A DNA stretch of 64,000 bases, from contig NZ_BMTD01000017.1 of the NCBI RefSeq assembly GCF_014649495.1, forward strand, positions 62,001-126,000, in the 5' to 3' direction. The DNA comes from Streptomyces filipinensis (GTDB lineage Bacteria; Actinomycetota; Actinomycetes; Streptomycetales; Streptomycetaceae). The notes beneath the pieces were generated by a model. It was given only the letters and a program-made list of their open reading frames with translations. It had not been told where the DNA came from and did not search any database. The position numbers were made by a program, and so were the translations under genes. Of this stretch, positions 17,678-26,888 are shown one piece after another; position 1 is the stretch's first letter; the number at the start of each line of letters is the position of its first letter.

Positions 17678-17737
17678 GTCGGCCCCTCTCGATGGTCTCC
17701 CTGCTGGACAACGGTAGTTGCTTTCGAAAGGTTGCGC

Positions 17738-17751
17738 CAAACACACGTTCG
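17738..17751 (-). promoter_or_regulatory. SOS box (LexA operator) upstream of lexA
   Basis: Read on the minus strand it is CGAACGTGTGTTTG, one base from the symmetric CGAAC-N4-GTTCG form of the Gram-positive SOS box. It lies 61-74 bp upstream of the lexA start. Confidence 0.85.
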
Positions 17752-18088
17752 AGTGAAAAAGTGCGATTCACCGGACGTGATCGCGTGTCTGGGTGTATTG
17801 GTGACGCGCCACCTGGCGGGCAAAAGCGCCCATTGTTGTACTCTTCACCGCCGGGGTTGGCGACCTCGTGGGCCGCCGTCCCAGTCTGCCATCCGGAAGC
17901 CGGACGTCCGGGCCTCGGGTCCCTTCTGTGCCGGAGTCCCACGCGTCCTCCGTGCGGCGCCCACGGTATCTCCGTAAGCGTCACAGTGATACGGCTCCGC
18001 GCCGCGTGTCCCCGCGGTCACCTGTGTGCGGGATGTCCACCGCCCTTCCGGGGCGACACGCGAGTCCGCCTCGGTGTATGAGCCAATC

Positions 18089-18135
18089 CCCACATCTAGT
18101 GGTTGGATGGCTACAGCAGCCCACAAGTTGTGGTC
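18089..18135 (+). promoter_or_regulatory. tandem NrdR boxes in the nrdRJ promoter
   Basis: Two 16-bp sites, CCCACATCTAGTGGTT (18089-18104) and CCCACAAGTTGTGGTC (18120-18135), are both near-palindromic and start 31 bp apart, about three helical turns. They match the known paired NrdR-box architecture. NrdR would repress its own operon when deoxynucleotides are plentiful. The remainder of 17752-18088 shows no gene. Confidence 0.85.
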
Positions 18136-18241
18136 CCCCCGGTCTGAGACTGCTCCGCGATCGCCTATGCTTAGGGCTGCTTCGCGGGGCCCATGAGGTC
18201 CGGTGAGGTTGTTGAGTCTGCTGTGAGGAGGGTTGGAGATC

Positions 18242-18793
18242 ATGCACTGCCCCTTCTGCAGGCACCCCGACAGCCGTGTGGTCGACAGTCGTACGACCGA
18301 CGACGGCACGTCGATCCGCAGGCGCCGTCAGTGCCCTGACTGCTCCCGTCGTTTCACGACCGTGGAGACGTGCTCGCTGATGGTGATCAAGCGGTCGGGG
18401 GTCACCGAGCCTTTCAGCCGCGTCAAGGTCATCAACGGCGTGCGCAAGGCATGCCAGGGACGGCCTGTCACCGAGGACGCACTCGCCCAGCTCGGCCAGC
18501 GGGTCGAGGAGGCGCTGCGGGCCACCGGAAGCGCCGAGCTGACCACCCACGATGTGGGGCTGGCCATACTCGGCCCGTTGCAGGAGCTCGACCTCGTCGC
18601 CTATCTGCGATTCGCCTCCGTCTACCGGGCGTTCGACTCGCTCGAGGACTTCGAGGCCGCGATCGCGGAGCTGAGGGAGGCGCCGCGAGGCCCCGCCGCG
18701 GACGAGGAAGACGCGGGAGCGGGGAGCCAGGAAGACGATCGCGGGCCCGTCGGGACCACTCAGGTCCCCGTGCCCGTCCGCGCCGCCGACTGA
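18242..18793 (+). CDS. nrdR: transcriptional repressor NrdR
   Basis: 183 residues from ATG 18242. The N-terminal zinc ribbon has Cys3, Cys6, Cys31 and Cys34 (HCPFCRHPDSRVVDSRTT, then RRRRQCPDC). An ATP-cone domain follows from about residue 45 (LMVIKRSGVTEPFSRVKVINGVRKAC). NrdR senses ATP/dATP through the cone and represses ribonucleotide reductase genes. The C-terminal 35 residues are acidic and variable. An AGGAGGG lies at 18225-18231. The gene leads the nrdR-nrdJ operon under its own NrdR boxes. Confidence 0.98.
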   Translation: MHCPFCRHPDSRVVDSRTTDDGTSIRRRRQCPDCSRRFTTVETCSLMVIKRSGVTEPFSRVKVINGVRKACQGRPVTEDALAQLGQRVEEALRATGSAELTTHDVGLAILGPLQELDLVAYLRFASVYRAFDSLEDFEAAIAELREAPRGPAADEEDAGAGSQEDDRGPVGTTQVPVPVRAAD

Positions 18794-18957
18794 CCGGCGG
18801 GCCGGCGCCCGGGAGGAGACCGGGTTCCGGCCGGAAGGCGGCGACCTAAGACCTGTTGCGGGCGGCGGCTGAGGGTGCCCGCAACACAAGACAGAACACC
18901 GTGCCACGGGAACAAACGGGGCACTTCTGGGCGTTTTCGCCCGTACAGGGAGGCGGC

Positions 18958-21852
18958 ATGACAGAGACGGCGAGCGGTCCGGCACGAGGTTCCCGAGCCA
19001 AGGGCGCCAAGGTCACCAAGGGGCTGCGTATCGACCGCATCCACACCACCCCCGGCGTGCACCCGTACGACGAGGTGTCGTGGGAGCGCCGTGACGTCGT
19101 CATGACCAACTGGCGCGACGGCTCGGTCAACTTCGAGCAGCGTGGCGTCGAGTTCCCCGACTTCTGGTCGGTGAACGCGGTCAACATCGTCACCAGCAAG
19201 TACTTCCGCGGTGCCGTCGGCACCCCGCAGCGCGAGACCAGCCTCAAGCAGCTGATCGACCGCATCGTGAAGACGTACCGGAAGGCCGGTGAGGACCACA
19301 GGTACTTCGCCTCGGCCGCCGACGCGGAGATCTTCGAGCACGAGCTGGCGTACGCCCTCCTGCACCAGATCTTCAGCTTCAACAGCCCCGTCTGGTTCAA
19401 CGTGGGCACGTCGCAGCCCCAGCAGGTCTCCGCCTGCTTCATCCTGTCCGTCGACGACTCCATGGAGTCGATCCTCGACTGGTACAAGGAAGAGGGCATG
19501 ATCTTCAAGGGCGGCTCCGGTGCCGGCCTGAACCTCTCCCGCATCCGCTCCTCCAAGGAGCTGCTGTCCTCCGGCGGCAACGCCTCCGGTCCCGTCTCCT
19601 TCATGCGCGGCGCCGACGCCTCCGCCGGCACCATCAAGTCCGGTGGTGCCACCCGCCGCGCCGCCAAGATGGTCGTGCTCGACGTCGACCACCCCGACAT
19701 CGAGGACTTCATCCAGACCAAGGTCAGCGAGGAGGAGAAGATCCGCGTCCTGCGCGACGCGGGCTTCGACATGGACCTGGGCGGCGACGACATCACGTCC
19801 GTCCAGTACCAGAACGCCAACAACTCGGTCCGCGTGAACGACGAGTTCATGAACGCGGTCGAGCGCAACGGCCAGTTCGGCCTGCGGGCCCGGATGACCG
19901 GCGAGGTCATCGAGGAGGTCGACGCCAAGGCGCTCTTCCGCAAGATCGCCGAGGCCGCGTGGGCCTGCGCCGACCCGGGCATCCAGTACGACGACACCAT
20001 CAACAACTGGCACACCTGCCCCGAGTCCGGCCGGATCACCGCGTCGAACCCGTGCAGCGAGTACATGCACCTGGACAACACGTCCTGCAACCTGGCCTCG
20101 CTGAACCTGATGAAGTTCCTGAAGGACGACGGCAAGGGCAACCAGTCCTTCGAGACCGAGCGCTTCCAGAAGGTCGTCGAGCTGGTCATCACCGCGATGG
20201 ACATCTCGATCTGCTTCGCGGACTTCCCGACCCAGAAGATCGGCGAGAACACCCGCGCGTTCCGCCAGCTCGGCATCGGCTACGCCAACCTCGGCGCCCT
20301 GCTGATGGCCACCGGCCACGCCTACGACTCCGACGGCGGCCGCGCCCTGGCCGGCGCCATCACCTCCCTCATGACGGGTACGGCCTACCGTCGTTCCGCC
20401 GAGCTGGCCGCGGTCGTCGGCCCGTACGACGGCTACGCCCGCAACGCCGACGCCCACAACCGCGTCATGAAGCAGCACGCCGACGCCAACGGCACGGCCG
20501 TGCGCATGGACGACCTGGACACCCCGGTGTGGGCCGCCGCCACGGAGGCCTGGCAGGACGTCGTCCGTCTCGGTGAGAAGAACGGTTTCCGTAACTCCCA
20601 GGCGTCCGTCCTGGCCCCGACCGGCACCATCGGTCTCGCGATGTCCTGCGACACCACCGGTGTCGAGCCCGACCTGGCGCTCGTGAAGTTCAAGAAGCTG
20701 GTCGGCGGCGGCTCGATGCAGATCGTCAACGGCACCGTCCCGCAGGCCCTGCGCCGCCTGGGCTACCAGGAGGAGCAGATCGAGGCGATCGTCGCCCACA
20801 TCGCCGAGCACGGCAATGTGATCGACGCTCCCGGCCTCAGGAACGAGCACTACGAGGTGTTCGACTGCGCCATGGGCGAGCGGGCCATCTCCCCGATGGG
20901 CCACGTCCGCATGATGGCCGCGATCCAGCCCTGGATCTCCGGCGCCATCTCCAAGACGGTCAACATGCCGGAGACGGCGACCGTCGAGGAGGTCGAGGAG
21001 ATCTACTTCGAGGCCTGGAAGCTCGGCGTCAAGGCGCTCGCGATCTACCGCGACAACTGCAAGGTCGGCCAGCCGCTCTCCGCGAAGACCAAGGAGAAGG
21101 AGAAGGCCGAGGTCACCGAGAAGGCCGAGGCGACCATCCGCGAGACGGTCGAGAAGGTCATCGAGTACCGCCCGGTCCGCAAGCGCCTTCCCAAGGGCCG
21201 TCCCGGGATCACCACGTCCTTCACGGTCGGCGGCGCCGAGGGCTACATGACCGCCAACTCCTACCCGGACGACGGTCTCGGCGAGGTCTTCCTGAAGATG
21301 TCCAAGCAGGGCTCGACGCTCGCGGGCATGATGGACGCCTTCTCCATCGCGGTCTCCGTGGGCCTCCAGTACGGCGTGCCGCTGGAGACGTACGTCTCGA
21401 AGTTCACCAACATGCGCTTCGAGCCGGCCGGCATGACCGACGACCCGGACGTGCGGATGGCGCAGTCGATCGTCGACTACATCTTCCGACGCCTGGCGCT
21501 GGACTTCCTGCCCTTCGAGACCCGCTCCGCGCTCGGCATCCACTCCGCCGAGGAGCGTCAGCGGCACCTGGAGACCGGCTCCTACGAGCCCGCCGACGAC
21601 GAGGTCGACGTCGAGGGCCTCGCCCAGTCGGCGCCGCGCGCCCAGGAGCTGAAGGCGGTCGCCGCGCCGAAGGCCGGGACCGAGGCGGCCCAGCCCGCCC
21701 CGAAGCAGGCCCACACCAGCGCCGAGCTGGTGGAGATGCAGCTGGGCATCCAGGCCGACGCCCCGCTGTGCTTCTCCTGCGGTACGAAGATGCAGCGGGC
21801 CGGTTCCTGCTACATCTGCGAGGGCTGCGGTTCGACCAGCGGCTGCAGCTGA
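18958..21852 (+). CDS. nrdJ: adenosylcobalamin-dependent class II ribonucleotide reductase
   Basis: 964 residues from ATG 18958, with GGAGG directly upstream. It reduces ribonucleotides to deoxyribonucleotides with coenzyme B12 and no oxygen requirement. Visible features: FNSPVWFNVG, the ACFILSVDD and NPCSEYMHLDNTSCNLASLN regions holding active-site Cys residues, PTGTIGLAMSCDTTGVEPD, and a C-terminal CFSCGTKMQRAGSCYICEGCG Cys-rich zinc-ribbon tail that re-reduces the active site. A Lys/Glu-rich linker lies at about 705-735 and an Ala-rich one at about 900-925. It lies 164 bp after nrdR in the same operon and ends in a strong bidirectional hairpin. Confidence 0.98.
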   Translation: MTETASGPARGSRAKGAKVTKGLRIDRIHTTPGVHPYDEVSWERRDVVMTNWRDGSVNFEQRGVEFPDFWSVNAVNIVTSKYFRGAVGTPQRETSLKQLIDRIVKTYRKAGEDHRYFASAADAEIFEHELAYALLHQIFSFNSPVWFNVGTSQPQQVSACFILSVDDSMESILDWYKEEGMIFKGGSGAGLNLSRIRSSKELLSSGGNASGPVSFMRGADASAGTIKSGGATRRAAKMVVLDVDHPDIEDFIQTKVSEEEKIRVLRDAGFDMDLGGDDITSVQYQNANNSVRVNDEFMNAVERNGQFGLRARMTGEVIEEVDAKALFRKIAEAAWACADPGIQYDDTINNWHTCPESGRITASNPCSEYMHLDNTSCNLASLNLMKFLKDDGKGNQSFETERFQKVVELVITAMDISICFADFPTQKIGENTRAFRQLGIGYANLGALLMATGHAYDSDGGRALAGAITSLMTGTAYRRSAELAAVVGPYDGYARNADAHNRVMKQHADANGTAVRMDDLDTPVWAAATEAWQDVVRLGEKNGFRNSQASVLAPTGTIGLAMSCDTTGVEPDLALVKFKKLVGGGSMQIVNGTVPQALRRLGYQEEQIEAIVAHIAEHGNVIDAPGLRNEHYEVFDCAMGERAISPMGHVRMMAAIQPWISGAISKTVNMPETATVEEVEEIYFEAWKLGVKALAIYRDNCKVGQPLSAKTKEKEKAEVTEKAEATIRETVEKVIEYRPVRKRLPKGRPGITTSFTVGGAEGYMTANSYPDDGLGEVFLKMSKQGSTLAGMMDAFSIAVSVGLQYGVPLETYVSKFTNMRFEPAGMTDDPDVRMAQSIVDYIFRRLALDFLPFETRSALGIHSAEERQRHLETGSYEPADDEVDVEGLAQSAPRAQELKAVAAPKAGTEAAQPAPKQAHTSAELVEMQLGIQADAPLCFSCGTKMQRAGSCYICEGCGSTSGCS

Positions 21853-21868
21853 CGGTCCGCAGGTGAAG

Positions 21869-21900
21869 CGAGGGGCGCCGGCCGTGGCCGGCGCCCCTCG
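21869..21900. terminator. bidirectional terminator between nrdJ and the TerD-family gene
   Basis: A 15-bp perfect inverted repeat (21869-21883 with 21886-21900) lies between two convergent genes. Confidence 0.85.
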
Positions 21901-21903
21901 CCG

Positions 21904-22431
21904 TCACCGGGCCCTGCCCATGACCCGGGTGAAGGCCACCGGATCCTCCTCGAAGCCGTGCACACCGGGCCGGAAGGTCCACTCCCCGGAGTCGTCACGC
22001 ACGAACTCGGCGATCGTGGCCGCCGTCGCCCCGAGGACGGAGCCGAAGTCGTCCTCGGCGAGCACGGTGTAGCCCTCGCGGACGCGCATGGCCGGATTCA
22101 GCACGTTGACGAACGCCGTGTGCCCGGACCGCTGTTGGATGACGACACCGACGACCACGCGCGCGTACCGGGCATCGAGCCGGTCCAGTTCCAGCGCCAT
22201 GACCTCGTCCCAGCCGAAGCCCCTGCCGTCCGCGCTGTCCCGGTTGAGGAAGATCGTGCCGTCGGGTGAGCGGCTGTCGAAGTGCACCAGGTAGGCCGGA
22301 TCCCCGTAGGCGTCGCCCGAGACGAACGTCGCCGCGACGATGTCGAGGTCGGTGGGCGGCCGGCCCGCCGGACTGGGGTCCCACTTGAGCCCGACCTCGA
22401 CCTTGCGCAGTCCCTTGCTGAAGCCGGTCAA
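21904..22431 (-). CDS. TerD-family stress protein
   Basis: 175 residues if translation starts at TTG 22431 (MTGFSKGLRKVEVGLKWDPS), which is where TerD proteins normally begin and is preceded by AAGGGGAAG. ATG 22461 would add ten residues. TerD domains are calcium-binding beta-sandwiches of the tellurite/stress family. Motifs seen: LDIVAATF, DPAYLVHFDSRSPDG, FGWDEVMALELDRL, VGVVIQQR and AMRVREGYTVLAEDDF. Streptomyces carries many paralogues, linked to calcium and stress responses. It is a lone gene convergent with nrdJ. The exact role is unknown. Confidence 0.9.
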   Translation of the reverse strand: MTGFSKGLRKVEVGLKWDPSPAGRPPTDLDIVAATFVSGDAYGDPAYLVHFDSRSPDGTIFLNRDSADGRGFGWDEVMALELDRLDARYARVVVGVVIQQRSGHTAFVNVLNPAMRVREGYTVLAEDDFGSVLGATAATIAEFVRDDSGEWTFRPGVHGFEEDPVAFTRVMGRAR

Positions 22432-22582
22432 CGGGCTTCCCCTTCCCCCTGTGGTTGCCATGCCCCAACTCCGGCGAAGTCAGGGCTTCTTGTCCATCGT
22501 GCCACGCGCGCCGGAGCGCATGCCCGGGTGATCTCCGCCAGAGCGTGACCGGCGCCACGCCCGGTGGCCTTACGATGGCGCG

Positions 22583-23188
22583 GTGCTGGTCAAGTGGATT
22601 CGCTGCACCGTGGTGGACCGCCGCGGCTTCGAGCGGGGGCAGCGGAAATGGGCGGGGCTTCTGGGGGAGCCGGGTTTCCGGGGGCAGGGTGGCGGCTGGA
22701 GCCGGCAGCGGCCCGGCGTCGCGCACATCTTCGCCTTCTGGGAGAGCCGCGCCTTCTACGACTCCTTCATGGCCCGCTCCCACGACCGCCTGGCGACCGC
22801 ACAGTCCGGCACGTTCAAGGACGCCCAGGTCAAGCTCTTCGAGTACCGCTTCGATGTGAAGACGGGGTTCGAGCCGCGGTTCACCGACACCGATCTGATC
22901 CGCGTGGCCCTGTGCCGGATCCACGAGGAGCGCGTCGAGCACTTCACGCTGATGCAGGAGAAGGTCTGGAACCCCGCGATGGCCGGTTCGCCCGGGATGA
23001 TCCGCGGGATGTTCGCCGAGGCACCCGAGCAGGAGTTCCTGGTCCTGTCGATGTGGCGGTCGGCGGCCGAGCACGGCAAGTACCGCACCGAGCGCGTGGA
23101 GCGCCTCGCGCTGCGCGCGCAGACCGAGGCCGACGTGGCGGCGCTCTCAGGCGACATCGTGGATCTCGAACCGTCCTGGACGGTCTGA
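22583..23188 (+). CDS. DUF4937/YdbC-like protein of unknown function
   Basis: 201 residues from GTG 22583. The N-terminal 95 residues (LVKWIRCTVVDRRGFERGQRKW, then GVAHIFAFWESRAFYDSFM and a following ferredoxin-like beta-alpha fold) resemble the DUF4937 family. The second half (VALCRIHEERVEHFTLMQEKVWNPAM, then EFLVLSMWRSAAEHGKY) looks like a second copy of the same antibiotic-monooxygenase-type dimeric alpha-beta fold, with fewer shared residues. No cofactor site is evident. TACGAT at 22571-22576 ends 6 nt before the GTG, so it may be leaderless. A hairpin follows the gene. Confidence 0.75.
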   Translation: MLVKWIRCTVVDRRGFERGQRKWAGLLGEPGFRGQGGGWSRQRPGVAHIFAFWESRAFYDSFMARSHDRLATAQSGTFKDAQVKLFEYRFDVKTGFEPRFTDTDLIRVALCRIHEERVEHFTLMQEKVWNPAMAGSPGMIRGMFAEAPEQEFLVLSMWRSAAEHGKYRTERVERLALRAQTEADVAALSGDIVDLEPSWTV

Positions 23189-23196
23189 GGCCGCCG

Positions 23197-23223
23197 GTGT
23201 GCGTTTGAAAAGCAAACGCGCAC
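23197..23223 (+). terminator. terminator of the DUF4937-like gene
   Basis: An 11-bp stem (23197-23207 with 23213-23223, one G-T wobble) has an AAAAG loop. Confidence 0.7.
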
Positions 23224-23340
23224 CCTGAAGGTGTGCGCGGTGCGTCCGGGAGGGGTCCGAGAGGTGCGATTCGTGTGACCTACGCTGTAGGGGGCCCGTA
23301 CGAGTGCTCGACTTTCCCCCGTTCGATCTAGGGTTTTGGC

Positions 23341-24000
23341 ATGGCACGACCACGGCGCATCGTCCTTGTCCGGCACGGCGAGTCAACGGGCAACATTGAC
23401 GACTCCGTGTACGAGCGCGAACCCGACCACGCTCTCGCGCTGACGGAGCGCGGCTGGCGGCAGGCCGAGGAGACCGGCAAGAAGCTCCGGGAGGTCTTCG
23501 GCCGAGAACGCGTGAGCGTGTACGTCTCCCCTTACCGCCGGACGCACGAAACGCTGCGCGCCTTCCACCTCGACCCCGACCTCATACGCGTCCGGGAGGA
23601 GCCCAGGCTCCGCGAACAGGACTGGGGCAACTGGCAGGACCGCGACGACGTGCGCCTGCAGAAGGCCTACCGGGACGCGTACGGCCACTTCTTCTTCCGG
23701 TTCCCGCAGGGCGAGTCCGGCGCCGACGTGTACGACCGGGTCGGCGGCTTCCTCGAGAGCCTGTTCCGCAGCTTCGAGGCCCCGGACCATCCGCCGAACG
23801 TACTCCTGGTGACGCACGGACTCGCGATGCGGCTGTTCTGCATGCGCTGGTTCCACTGGACGGTCGCGGAATTCGAGTCGCTGTCGAACCCCGGGAACGC
23901 CGAGATGCGGATGCTCGTTCTCGGAGAGGACGGCAGGTACACGCTCGACCGGCCCTTCGGGCGCTGGCGGGAGCCGGTGCCGTTCTGGGTGAACGGATAG
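23341..24000 (+). CDS. histidine phosphatase superfamily protein (phosphoglycerate mutase-like)
   Basis: 219 residues from ATG 23341. The phosphohistidine motif LVRHGES is at residues 10-15. Further active-site pieces are SPYRRTHETL, the acid region REEPRLREQDWGNW, and LLVTHGLAMRLF with the second His. These broad-specificity phosphatases act on small phosphorylated metabolites; the DRDDVRLQK and GHFFFRFPQGES segments are typical of the actinobacterial branch. TAGGGT at 23329-23334 suggests a leaderless start. Probably co-transcribed with the ADP-ribosylglycohydrolase 12 bp downstream. The substrate cannot be assigned. Confidence 0.9.
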   Translation: MARPRRIVLVRHGESTGNIDDSVYEREPDHALALTERGWRQAEETGKKLREVFGRERVSVYVSPYRRTHETLRAFHLDPDLIRVREEPRLREQDWGNWQDRDDVRLQKAYRDAYGHFFFRFPQGESGADVYDRVGGFLESLFRSFEAPDHPPNVLLVTHGLAMRLFCMRWFHWTVAEFESLSNPGNAEMRMLVLGEDGRYTLDRPFGRWREPVPFWVNG

Positions 24001-24012
24001 AGTGGCAGAGCG

Positions 24013-24918
24013 ATGACCGCTGACTCCTCTTCCTCCGGGCGCCTTGAGCGCGCCCTGGCGAGCCTGCGCGGACTGGCCGTGGGGGACGCCCTGGGCTCCC
24101 AGTTCTTCGTTCCGGCGCACTACCCCCTGCTGAAGCGACGCGAGCTGCCCGAGGGGCCCTGGCAGTGGACGGACGACACCGAGATGGCGTCCTCCGTGGT
24201 CGCCGTACTCGCCGCCGAGCACCGGATCGACCAGGACGCGCTGGCCCGCTCCTTCGCCGAGCACCACGACTTCGACCGGGGCTACGGCCCCGCCGTCAAC
24301 CGCCTGCTGAGACTCGTCCGGGAGGGCGGGGACTGGCGTGAGCTGGCCGCCGGGCTGTTCAACGGACAGGGGTCCTGGGGCAACGGAGCCGCGATGCGCA
24401 TCGCACCCCTCGGCGCCTGGTACGCGGACGATCCGGAACAGGCGACCCACCAGGCGGAGATCTCGGCCTACCCGACCCATCAGCACCGTGAGGCCGTCGT
24501 CGGAGCCATGGCCGTGGCCGCGGCGGCGGCGCTGGCCGGTTCGCCGGACGGCCCGCCCAGCCCCGAGTCGCTCCTGGACGGCGTCATCGCCCTGGTGCCG
24601 AAGAGCGCCGTAGGCCAGGGACTCCGGCGCGCCCGGGACATGCTCGACTACGGCGACGCCGGCACCGTCGCGGCCGTGCTCGGTTGCGGACGGCGTACGA
24701 CCGCCCACGACACCGTTCCGTTCGCCCTCTGGTCCGCCGCGCGGCGTCTCGGTGACTACGAGGCGGCGTTCTGGACGACGGCCGGGGTCGGCGGCGACGT
24801 GGACACGACCTGCGCGATCGTGGGCGGTGTGCTCGCCTCGGGAAAGGCGGGGGCTCCGCCCGCCGAGTGGGTGGAACGGGTCGAGGCGCTGCCGGAGTGG
24901 GTGCCGACGGGGCCCTGA
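24013..24918 (+). CDS. ADP-ribosylglycohydrolase family protein
   Basis: 301 residues. The Mg-binding motifs of the DraG/ARH fold are present: RGLAVGDALGSQF, WTDDTEMA, and GVGGDVDTTCAIVGGVLA at the C-terminus. Members remove ADP-ribose from proteins or hydrolyse related metabolites. The gene starts 12 bp after the phosphatase stop, so the two are likely one transcript, which suggests a shared role in nucleotide-sugar or ADP-ribose turnover (inference). Confidence 0.92.
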   Translation: MTADSSSSGRLERALASLRGLAVGDALGSQFFVPAHYPLLKRRELPEGPWQWTDDTEMASSVVAVLAAEHRIDQDALARSFAEHHDFDRGYGPAVNRLLRLVREGGDWRELAAGLFNGQGSWGNGAAMRIAPLGAWYADDPEQATHQAEISAYPTHQHREAVVGAMAVAAAAALAGSPDGPPSPESLLDGVIALVPKSAVGQGLRRARDMLDYGDAGTVAAVLGCGRRTTAHDTVPFALWSAARRLGDYEAAFWTTAGVGGDVDTTCAIVGGVLASGKAGAPPAEWVERVEALPEWVPTGP

Positions 24919-25280
24919 CGGGCCGGATGACCGGCTTGGCCCCCTCGGCTGGCCTTTTGCGCGCCCTGTGCGGGCACACGGGGGCGGATCGGCCACCTCC
25001 AGAACTCTCTGTGTCCGCCGGGAACTCTCCGTGACTGCCGCCCGTTCCTCCCCTGTCGGTCGCACGCCGCGGCACGCCGAGGCGTGCGGCTGCGGGCGGC
25101 GGACAGCCGGGAGAGCGCGACGGTCGGAGGGGGTGCGGAGATGGCACGCGTGGTGCCTGCGCTGGTGCTGCTTGCCGTGCCGGTCGCCGTGTTGCTTGCC
25201 GTGCTGGTTCTCGTGCGGGCGTCGGCGGGTCTGATGCGGCGGGCCGGACCGCCGCGGGGGCCGTTCGCCCTCTGGCGGCA
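24919..25280. other. intergenic stretch without a supported gene
   Basis: A plus-strand frame opens at ATG 25141 with a hydrophobic start (MARVVPALVLLAVPVAVLLA), but it has no stop until deep into the opposite-strand transporter gene. I therefore do not call it. No promoter or repeat is evident. Confidence 0.5.
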
Positions 25281-25313
25281 GTCCGGCCGGCCGCGGCTGT
25301 GCGCGGGCCGGAC
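25281..25313 (-). terminator. hairpin at the end of the MFS transporter gene
   Basis: GTCCGGCC (25281-25288) pairs with GGCCGGAC (25306-25313). It lies directly downstream of the minus-strand stop at 25318-25320. Confidence 0.55.
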
Positions 25314-25317
25314 GGGA

Positions 25318-26865
25318 TCAGCCGATGCCCGGGCCGGCCACGCCGGCGAGGGAGTCGAGATCGCTCTTGCGGACCCTGATCACCAGCCAGGCGGTGACGA
25401 ACGCTACGCCGGCCATCGCGGCAGCCGGCACGAAGGCGGTGGAGATGCCGTGGGCGAGCACGTCATGTCCCCAGGGCGCGGGCAGCTGGTGCGTCTTGGC
25501 GAAGTGGGCCTTCTGCTCCGGCGAACCGTTGGCGAGGAACTTCGGCAGTTGCTTCTTCGCCTCGTCCTTGGCCGCCGAGCCGAACACGGTCGTCAGGATG
25601 GACAGTCCGAGCGAACCGCCCACCTGCTGCATGGCGTTGAGGAGCCCGGACGCCGCGCCTGCCTCGTGCTGGGCGACGCCGGACACCGCCGTGACGGTGG
25701 CGGTGACGAAGTTCAGGCCCATGCCGAAGCCGAACGCCAGCATCGGCCCGAGCACTCCGCCGACGTAGGAGCTGTCCGGCCGGATGAAGGTCTGCCAGAC
25801 CAGCCCGGTCAGCACGAGCGCCGAGCCGGCCATCATGAACGGCCTGGGGCCGAGCCTCGGAAGGAAGCGCTGGGACAGTCCCGCACCGACCGCGATCGCG
25901 ACCGTCACGGGGAGGAAGGCCAGGCCGGCCTTGATGGCGCTGTAGCCGAGCACGTCCTGTACGAACAGCACGATGTAGAAGAACATGCCGAACATCGCCG
26001 CGGCGAGGCTCAGCATGATCACGTACGTGCCCCAGCGGTTGCGGTCCGAGAACATCCTGAGCGGGGTGATCGGCTCCTTCGCCCGCATCTCGGTGAGGAC
26101 GAAGGCGAGCAGCAGGACCGCGGCCGCGGCGAACGAGCCGAGGGTGAGGCCGTTCCGCCAGCCGTTCTCCGAGGCGCGGATGAATCCGTAGACCAGCAGG
26201 GCCATACCCGCCGTCGAGGTCAGCGCGCCCGTGATGTCGAAGCGGCCCGGATGCCGCTGGGACTCGCTGATGTACAGCGGCGCGAGCGACGCGATCAGCA
26301 CGCCGATCGGCACGTTCACGAACAGCACCCACCGCCAGTCGAGCCAGTCGGTGAGCATGCCGCCCGCCAGCAGTCCGATGGCGCCACCGCCCGCGGACAC
26401 GGCGGCGAACACGCCGAAGGCCCGGTTGCGCTCCGGGCCTTCGGGGAACGTCGTGGTGATCAGCGCCAGCGACGTGGGCGAGGCGATCGCGCCGCCCACG
26501 CCCTGCAGGGCCCGCGCGGCCAGCAGCTGCCAGGGTTCCTGGGCGAGACCGCCCAGCAGCGAGGCGAAGGTGAACAGCAGGATGCCGGTCATGAACACCC
26601 GGCGGCGGCCGAGGATGTCGCCGGCCCGCGCACCGAGCAGCAGCAGGCCGCCGAAGGTGAGCGTGTAGGCGCTGACCACCCAAGTGAGGTCCGTGGTACT
26701 GAACCTGAGTGCGTCTTGAATGTGCGGGAGCGCGATGTTCACAATCGTCGCGTCGAGTACCACCATGAGTTGGCAGGCCGCGATGACGGTGAGTGCGATG
26801 CCGGGATGCCCCTCCCGGCGGGCCACGCCCGGTTTCGGGTCCTGAAGCAGTTGAGAGGTCGTCAC
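25318..26865 (-). CDS. MFS drug exporter, DHA2 (14-TM, EmrB/QacA) family
   Basis: 515 residues with about 14 hydrophobic segments. DHA2 signatures: motif D1-like MVVLDATIVNIALPHIQ in TM1, motif A GARAGDILGRRRVFMTGI, motif B LLAARALQGVGGAIASPTSLALI in TM4, and motif C-like GGGAIGLLAGGMLTDWLDWRWVLFVNVPIG in TM5. It uses the proton gradient to expel hydrophobic drugs or metabolites. It is divergent from a TetR regulator, with palindromic operators between them, so it is almost certainly the regulator's target. The substrate is unknown. Confidence 0.95.
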   Translation of the reverse strand: MTTSQLLQDPKPGVARREGHPGIALTVIAACQLMVVLDATIVNIALPHIQDALRFSTTDLTWVVSAYTLTFGGLLLLGARAGDILGRRRVFMTGILLFTFASLLGGLAQEPWQLLAARALQGVGGAIASPTSLALITTTFPEGPERNRAFGVFAAVSAGGGAIGLLAGGMLTDWLDWRWVLFVNVPIGVLIASLAPLYISESQRHPGRFDITGALTSTAGMALLVYGFIRASENGWRNGLTLGSFAAAAVLLLAFVLTEMRAKEPITPLRMFSDRNRWGTYVIMLSLAAAMFGMFFYIVLFVQDVLGYSAIKAGLAFLPVTVAIAVGAGLSQRFLPRLGPRPFMMAGSALVLTGLVWQTFIRPDSSYVGGVLGPMLAFGFGMGLNFVTATVTAVSGVAQHEAGAASGLLNAMQQVGGSLGLSILTTVFGSAAKDEAKKQLPKFLANGSPEQKAHFAKTHQLPAPWGHDVLAHGISTAFVPAAAMAGVAFVTAWLVIRVRKSDLDSLAGVAGPGIG

Positions 26866-26888
26866 TATGGGTTCCCCCTGAAGACATT

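Noticed and set aside
18760..21714. 984-codon minus-strand frame opposite nrdJ
   Set aside because: Leu/Asp/Val/Gly-rich antisense translation. nrdJ on the plus strand has all its catalytic contexts.
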